A DNA stretch of 51,367 nucleotides, from NCBI GenBank assembly GCA_004295105.1, contig SHNC01000256.1, positions 1 through 51,367 on the forward strand, given 5' to 3'. Within the stretch, counting starts at the first letter, position 1. Each line of letters opens with the position of its first letter. The stretch comes from Betaproteobacteria bacterium. Lineage in GTDB: Bacteria; Pseudomonadota; Gammaproteobacteria; Burkholderiales; Rhodocyclaceae. A model generated the notes under the pieces. That model did no database searches and was not told where the DNA came from. It saw nothing but the letters and a program-made list of their open reading frames with translations. The position numbers and the translations under genes are program-made. Of the stretch, positions 47,902 through 51,367 are shown piece by piece.

Positions 47902-48888
47902 ATGGCCACGCTGCTGCTCGACCGCGCCGATCTCGAAGTCCGCATCGTCGATGGCGCCCTCGCCCTGTACGAGAACGGCAGCCGCAGCCAGACGGTGCCG
48001 CTGCGACTGATCGAGCGCGCCATCATCCAGGGCGCCCGCACCCGGCTCGACAGCAGCGTGCTGCTGAAGCTCGCCGAAGCGGGCGTCGCCACACTGCTGC
48101 TCAGCCCGCGCGCCGGCCGCCAGGTCGCGATCGTTCTCGGCCCGGCGCACAACGACGCCGCGGTGCGCCTCGCACAGGCCCGCCGCACGATGGATCACGA
48201 CTTCTGCAAGGCATGGGCGCGCGGGCTCGTCACCGCCAAACTGCGGCGCCAGCACCGCCTGCTGCAACACGCCGAAACCCGCCGTCCCGACGTGCGCAAG
48301 TCGCTGTTCGACGCCCGCAAGGGCATCGACGTCGCGCTGCGCCAGGCCACCGACGACCAGCAAGCCGACTGCCCGCGCCTGCGCGGACTCGAAGGCAGCG
48401 CCGCGCGCGCCTACTTTCACGGCTACACCGCGCTGTTCGCGCCGGAACTCGTGTTCACGGGCCGCAACCGCCGCCCGCCGCGCGACCCGGTCAATGCCTG
48501 CCTGTCGCTCGCCTACACGCTGCTGCACTTCGACGCCGTGCGCGCCGCCCATGGCGCAGGGCTCGACCCGCTGCTCGGCTTCTACCATCGCCCCGCCTTC
48601 GGCCGCGAGTCGCTCGCCTGCGACCTCATCGAACCCCTGCGGCCCGTCGCCGACGAATGGATCTGGCAGCAATTCAGCAGCGGCCAGTTGCGCCCGGAGC
48701 ATTTCGGCACCGACAAAGGCGCGTACCTGCTCGGCAAGGCCGGGCGCGGCCACTTCTACGCCGGCTGGGAAAAGTTCGCGCCGCTGCCGCGCCGCTGGCT
48801 GCGGCAGCGCTGCGCGCAGCTCGCCCGGCAGATGCGCACCGAAGGCGAACCCTGGCTCGAAGAGTTCGAAGACGACGAGGTGTTCTGA
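47902..48888 (+). CDS. cas1: Cas1 integrase
   Basis: 328-residue Cas1 with an intact active site: E164 in LEGSAARAYF, H229 in GFYHRP and D241 in SLACDLIEPLRP. The N-terminal beta domain (ADLEVRIVDGALALYENG) and VNACLSLAYTLLHF helix are typical. It inserts new spacers at the leader end of the array. No Cas4 or reverse transcriptase is attached or nearby. It follows cas2 by 4 bp and precedes the second cas1 by 2 bp. Confidence 0.95.
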   Translation: MATLLLDRADLEVRIVDGALALYENGSRSQTVPLRLIERAIIQGARTRLDSSVLLKLAEAGVATLLLSPRAGRQVAIVLGPAHNDAAVRLAQARRTMDHDFCKAWARGLVTAKLRRQHRLLQHAETRRPDVRKSLFDARKGIDVALRQATDDQQADCPRLRGLEGSAARAYFHGYTALFAPELVFTGRNRRPPRDPVNACLSLAYTLLHFDAVRAAHGAGLDPLLGFYHRPAFGRESLACDLIEPLRPVADEWIWQQFSSGQLRPEHFGTDKGAYLLGKAGRGHFYAGWEKFAPLPRRWLRQRCAQLARQMRTEGEPWLEEFEDDEVF

Positions 48889-48890
48889 TC

Positions 48891-49694
48891 ATGTCCACGA
48901 CCGCCAGCCGCAGCCGCGCCACCGTCACTGCCACCATTGCGCGCAAGCCGCTGTACCTGTTCAGCGACGTCCCCGCGCACATCGACGCCGGGCCGGACCA
49001 TCTGGTGCTGCGCCGCAACGGCATGCCGGTGCAGCGTTTTCCGCTGGCCCGCATCGCACGCATCATTTGCAACCGCAATGCGTCGTGGTCCGGCGCCGCA
49101 CTCGCACTCTGCCTTGCCGAAGGCGTGCCCGTCACCTGGCTGGACGGCCGCGGGCATGCACTGGGCAGCACGCAAAGCTGCCATCCGCATCCGTTTCCAT
49201 TTTCCACCCTGGTCGAGACCTATCTGGAACTGCCCGACTGGCCCAAGCGCTTCGCCAACTGGCTCGCGCGCCGGCGCCTGGAAACGCTCACCGCCTGCGC
49301 AAAGCGCGCCGCCGAATGCGGTCACGGCCTCGACCCGGTCGCCTTCGAGGAACTGAAACGGGAATACGTCTATAACGGCGTCCATCCGCTGGCCTTCGGC
49401 ACCGAAGGCGAAGGCTGGTGCCACGCCCTGGTGGTCGATCGACTGCAACGCGAGGGGCTTCAGGCCTGCTACTGGGGCTTCGATGCCACCCCGCTGGAGC
49501 TTGCCGCCGAGCTTGCGACGCTGCTGTGGGCCGAATTGAACCTGGACTGCGGCACCCTGCCCGCGAGCGCGGACCACGGCGTGGTGCTGGCGCGACTCTT
49601 CGAGGCCTGGGCCAGGCAGCGCGAGGCCCGCCTGCTGCTGCACCTTGGCGACCTCAAGCGCCACCTTGCGCGGGAGGTCGACGCATGGCACTGA
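48891..49694 (+). CDS. cas1: Second, divergent Cas1-like protein lacking the catalytic triad
   Basis: 267-residue protein. Its first ~95 residues look like the Cas1 beta domain (PLYLFSDVPAHIDAGPDHLVLRRNG in part, PLARIARIICNRNASWSG, VPVTWLDGRGHALGS). The helical C-terminal part (LVETYLELPDWPKRFANWLARR, YWGFDATPLELAAELATLLW) is shorter than in Cas1, and I find no counterpart of the LEG glutamate or the GFYH histidine. So it is probably inactive as an integrase and may serve as a structural partner. It sits between the active cas1 and the second cas2, overlapping the latter by 10 bp. Remote Cas1 homology is inferred by eye; a search is needed to confirm it. Confidence 0.7.
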   Translation: MSTTASRSRATVTATIARKPLYLFSDVPAHIDAGPDHLVLRRNGMPVQRFPLARIARIICNRNASWSGAALALCLAEGVPVTWLDGRGHALGSTQSCHPHPFPFSTLVETYLELPDWPKRFANWLARRRLETLTACAKRAAECGHGLDPVAFEELKREYVYNGVHPLAFGTEGEGWCHALVVDRLQREGLQACYWGFDATPLELAAELATLLWAELNLDCGTLPASADHGVVLARLFEAWARQREARLLLHLGDLKRHLAREVDAWH

Positions 49695-50014
49695 ATGCCC
49701 CGCGCGGCTGGCTCATCACCTACGACATCACGCAGCCAAAGCGGCTCGCGCGGCTGCATCGCTTCCTGGTGAAGCAGGCGACGCCGGTGCAATATTCCGT
49801 GTTCCACTTCGAGGGCAGTCCCGCGCAGATGGGCCGCCTGATGGCCGACATCGAGACGCGCATCGATCCGAAGTCGGACGACGTCCGGGCCTACCAGTTG
49901 CCGGAGCGCCTCTCCATCGACACGATCGGCCGCGGAAGCCTGCCCGGCGACACCTTCGTGCTGTCCAACACGTCGCCGTCGCTGCAGAAGCTGCTGCAGG
50001 CTGCAGGCCGGTGA
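49685..50014 (+). CDS. cas2: Cas2 (second copy, canonical type)
   Basis: 109-residue Cas2 of the common type: WLITYDITQPKRLARLHRFL (D14 at the metal site), PVQYSVFHFEGSPAQMGRLM and DDVRAYQLPE. A C-terminal tail of about 30 residues follows (GSLPGDTFVLSNTSPSLQ). It overlaps the second cas1 gene by 10 bp and is the last cas gene before the leader. Its coupling to the divergent Cas1 suggests these two act together. Confidence 0.9.
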   Translation: MALNAPRGWLITYDITQPKRLARLHRFLVKQATPVQYSVFHFEGSPAQMGRLMADIETRIDPKSDDVRAYQLPERLSIDTIGRGSLPGDTFVLSNTSPSLQKLLQAAGR

Positions 50015-50134
50015 TACGATGTCGCCACCACCCGCACTGCCCAGCCCGCGTGACAATCCGCTCCCGACATTGCCCCAACCAGTGTGAAGCCACCTTCCAG
50101 CGGCTTGAATCCAAAACGCTTTTCGAAGCGAGCC
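50015..50134 (+). promoter_or_regulatory. CRISPR leader
   Basis: 120 bp between cas2' and the first repeat. A TGATACGAT extended -10 overlaps the cas2' stop (50011-50019). A small hairpin CGCTT-TTCG-AAGCG (50117-50130) ends 4 bp before the first repeat. The leader is not AT-rich. Confidence 0.6.
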
Positions 50135-51367
50135 GTTCGAACTGATGCCCTGATGTGAAAGGGATTAAGACGCTGTGTTCGGATCAAAGCCACCTGCTTG
50201 AAGTGTTCGAACTGATGCCCTGATGTGAAAGGGATTAAGACGTTGAGGTACGCGACACTGAGATAGACCAGAGCCGTTCGAACTGATGCCCTGATGTGAA
50301 AGGGATTAAGACTTCTTCGGCGCAGCGCCCCGTTTTTCCATGGTTCGAACTGATGCCCTGATGTGAAAGGGATTAAGACGACTTTGCAGGCGAATAGCAC
50401 GTTCCGCAATCGGTTCGAACTGATGCCCTGATGTGAAAGGGATTAAGACAGCCGCTTCCGCGACCGGAGCCGGAGCCGCTTGTTCGAACTGATGCCCTGA
50501 TGTGAAAGGGATTAAGACCCCCCTTATCCGCCTTCGTCATCAGGCCGTGTTGTTCGAACTGATGCCCTGATGTGAAAGGGATTAAGACTGCCTCCGCCTT
50601 GGCCTTGTTGCTGGCCAAGGTTCGAACTGATGCCCTGATGTGAAAGGGATTAAGACAGCTACCAGTACACGGTGACGCGCCGCGGCAGCGGTTCGAACTG
50701 ATGCCCTGATGTGAAAGGGATTAAGACACCGCAGCGATGAGCGGCTTCGATTCCTTCACCGTTCGAACTGATGCCCTGATGTGAAAGGGATTAAGACGGA
50801 ATGTCGCCTCGATCCATCCCATTTCAGCGGTTCGAACTGATGCCCTGATGTGAAAGGGATTAAGACCCCCGTGACCGTCGCGGGGTGGTGAGTGCAGTTC
50901 AGTTCGAACTGATGCCCTGATGTGAAAGGGATTAAGACAGTCCAGATCGAGGCCGCTGCTGTTAGCAGCACGTTCGAACTGATGCCCTGATGTGAAAGGG
51001 ATTAAGACGAAGGTGGTTCTGAATGAACTGCACATCGTTATGTTCGAACTGATGCCCTGATGTGAAAGGGATTAAGACCTCATGGGGTGGTTCCTTGTGC
51101 CGCGGTGTGGTTCGAACTGATGCCCTGATGTGAAAGGGATTAAGACCAAGATTCTCGTGCCTTCAGCCAAACGCGGGCGTTCGAACTGATGCCCTGATGT
51201 GAAAGGGATTAAGACGCCACGTCGGGCACGCCTTCGAGATACCCTCAGTTCGAACTGATGCCCTGATGTGAAAGGGATTAAGACGCGCGCAAGGTGCGAA
51301 CCTTGCGCGCAAGGGCAAGGTTCGAACTGATGCCCTGATGTGAAAGGGATTAAGACTTCGCGGAGCA
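50135..51367 (+). CRISPR. Type III-A CRISPR array, 18 repeats visible, continuing past the window
   Basis: Eighteen repeats of 37 bp, starting GTTCGAACTGATGCCC and ending GAAAGGGATTAAGAC, all identical by eye, at 50135, 50205, 50276, 50343, 50413, 50482, 50552, 50620, 50691, 50761, 50830, 50902, 50972, 51042, 51110, 51179, 51248 and 51320. The 17 complete spacers are 30-35 bp; the 18th is cut by the window edge. The repeat end ATTAAGAC is the likely 8-nt crRNA tag, so transcription runs left to right from the leader. The repeat has an 8-bp palindrome (GTTCGAAC) at its 5' end and a short CCCT/AGGG stem as probable Cas6 site. No degenerate terminal repeat is seen, so the distal end lies outside. 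Confidence 0.98.

Noticed and set aside
50373-51035. Minus-strand open frames encoding repeated NPFHIRASVRT / IPFTSGHQFE peptides
   Set aside because: They are translations of the CRISPR repeats, which happen to lack stops in those frames; not genes.

Overview
The window is GC-rich and densely coded. It looks like a chromosome segment of a Rhodocyclales-type betaproteobacterium (Thauera/Azoarcus-like). This is inferred from the SAH riboswitch in front of metH, the TorF-type porin / GlnK / AmtB trio, the tandem Liv binding proteins and Neisserial-type porin, and overall protein style; no rRNA or marker gene is present to prove it.

Layout. 1-2.3 kb: end of a CstA (pyruvate/peptide transporter) gene with its small YbdD-like partner. 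2.4-8.0 kb (minus strand): a thioredoxin, cobalamin-dependent methionine synthase MetH behind a SAH riboswitch, and two BamE/OmlA-like lipoproteins. 8.1-14.3 kb: a complete branched-chain amino-acid ABC transporter with two tandem binding proteins (livJ, livJ, H, M, G, F). 14.5-23.7 kb: a porin, then a TMAO/DMSO-reductase-type respiratory system (TorA with a C-terminal haem site, TorT, TorS, TorR). 23.8-25.7 kb: ComM and UbiK. 25.7-28.6 kb: a nitrogen-regulated operon (TorF-family porin, GlnK, AmtB) with a visible NtrC site and sigma-54 promoter. 28.6-34.1 kb: an NhaC antiporter facing a three-gene sensor cluster (response regulator, periplasmic binding protein, hybrid kinase).

34.2-51.4 kb is a type III-A CRISPR-Cas island reading left to right: a CARF/winged-helix NE0113-family protein, cas10/csm1, csm2, csm3, csm4, a long csm5, a RhuM-Fic protein, a VapBC pair, csx16, a CARF-HEPN ribonuclease (TM1812/Csx2 family), cas6, a second VapBC pair, then a four-gene adaptation module cas2-cas1-cas1'-cas2', a leader, and an array with 18 repeats visible that runs off the window edge. 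The logic expected from the families: Cas6 processes crRNA, the Csm complex cleaves target RNA and Cas10 makes cyclic oligoadenylate, the CARF-HEPN protein responds as a collateral RNase, and Csx16 (and perhaps NE0113) reads or removes the signal.

Most unusual points: (1) the adaptation module is doubled, with a second Cas1 lacking the metal-binding triad and a second, different Cas2; (2) a shared 12-bp palindrome (GGCAAGCTTGCC) sits at the same distance (27 bp) from the candidate -10 box both in front of the interference operon and in front of the adaptation operon, and the first gene of the island encodes a plausible cyclic-oligoadenylate-sensing DNA-binding protein; (3) three toxin-type modules are built into the cas operon, one coupled by a 4-bp overlap to the ring-nuclease gene csx16.
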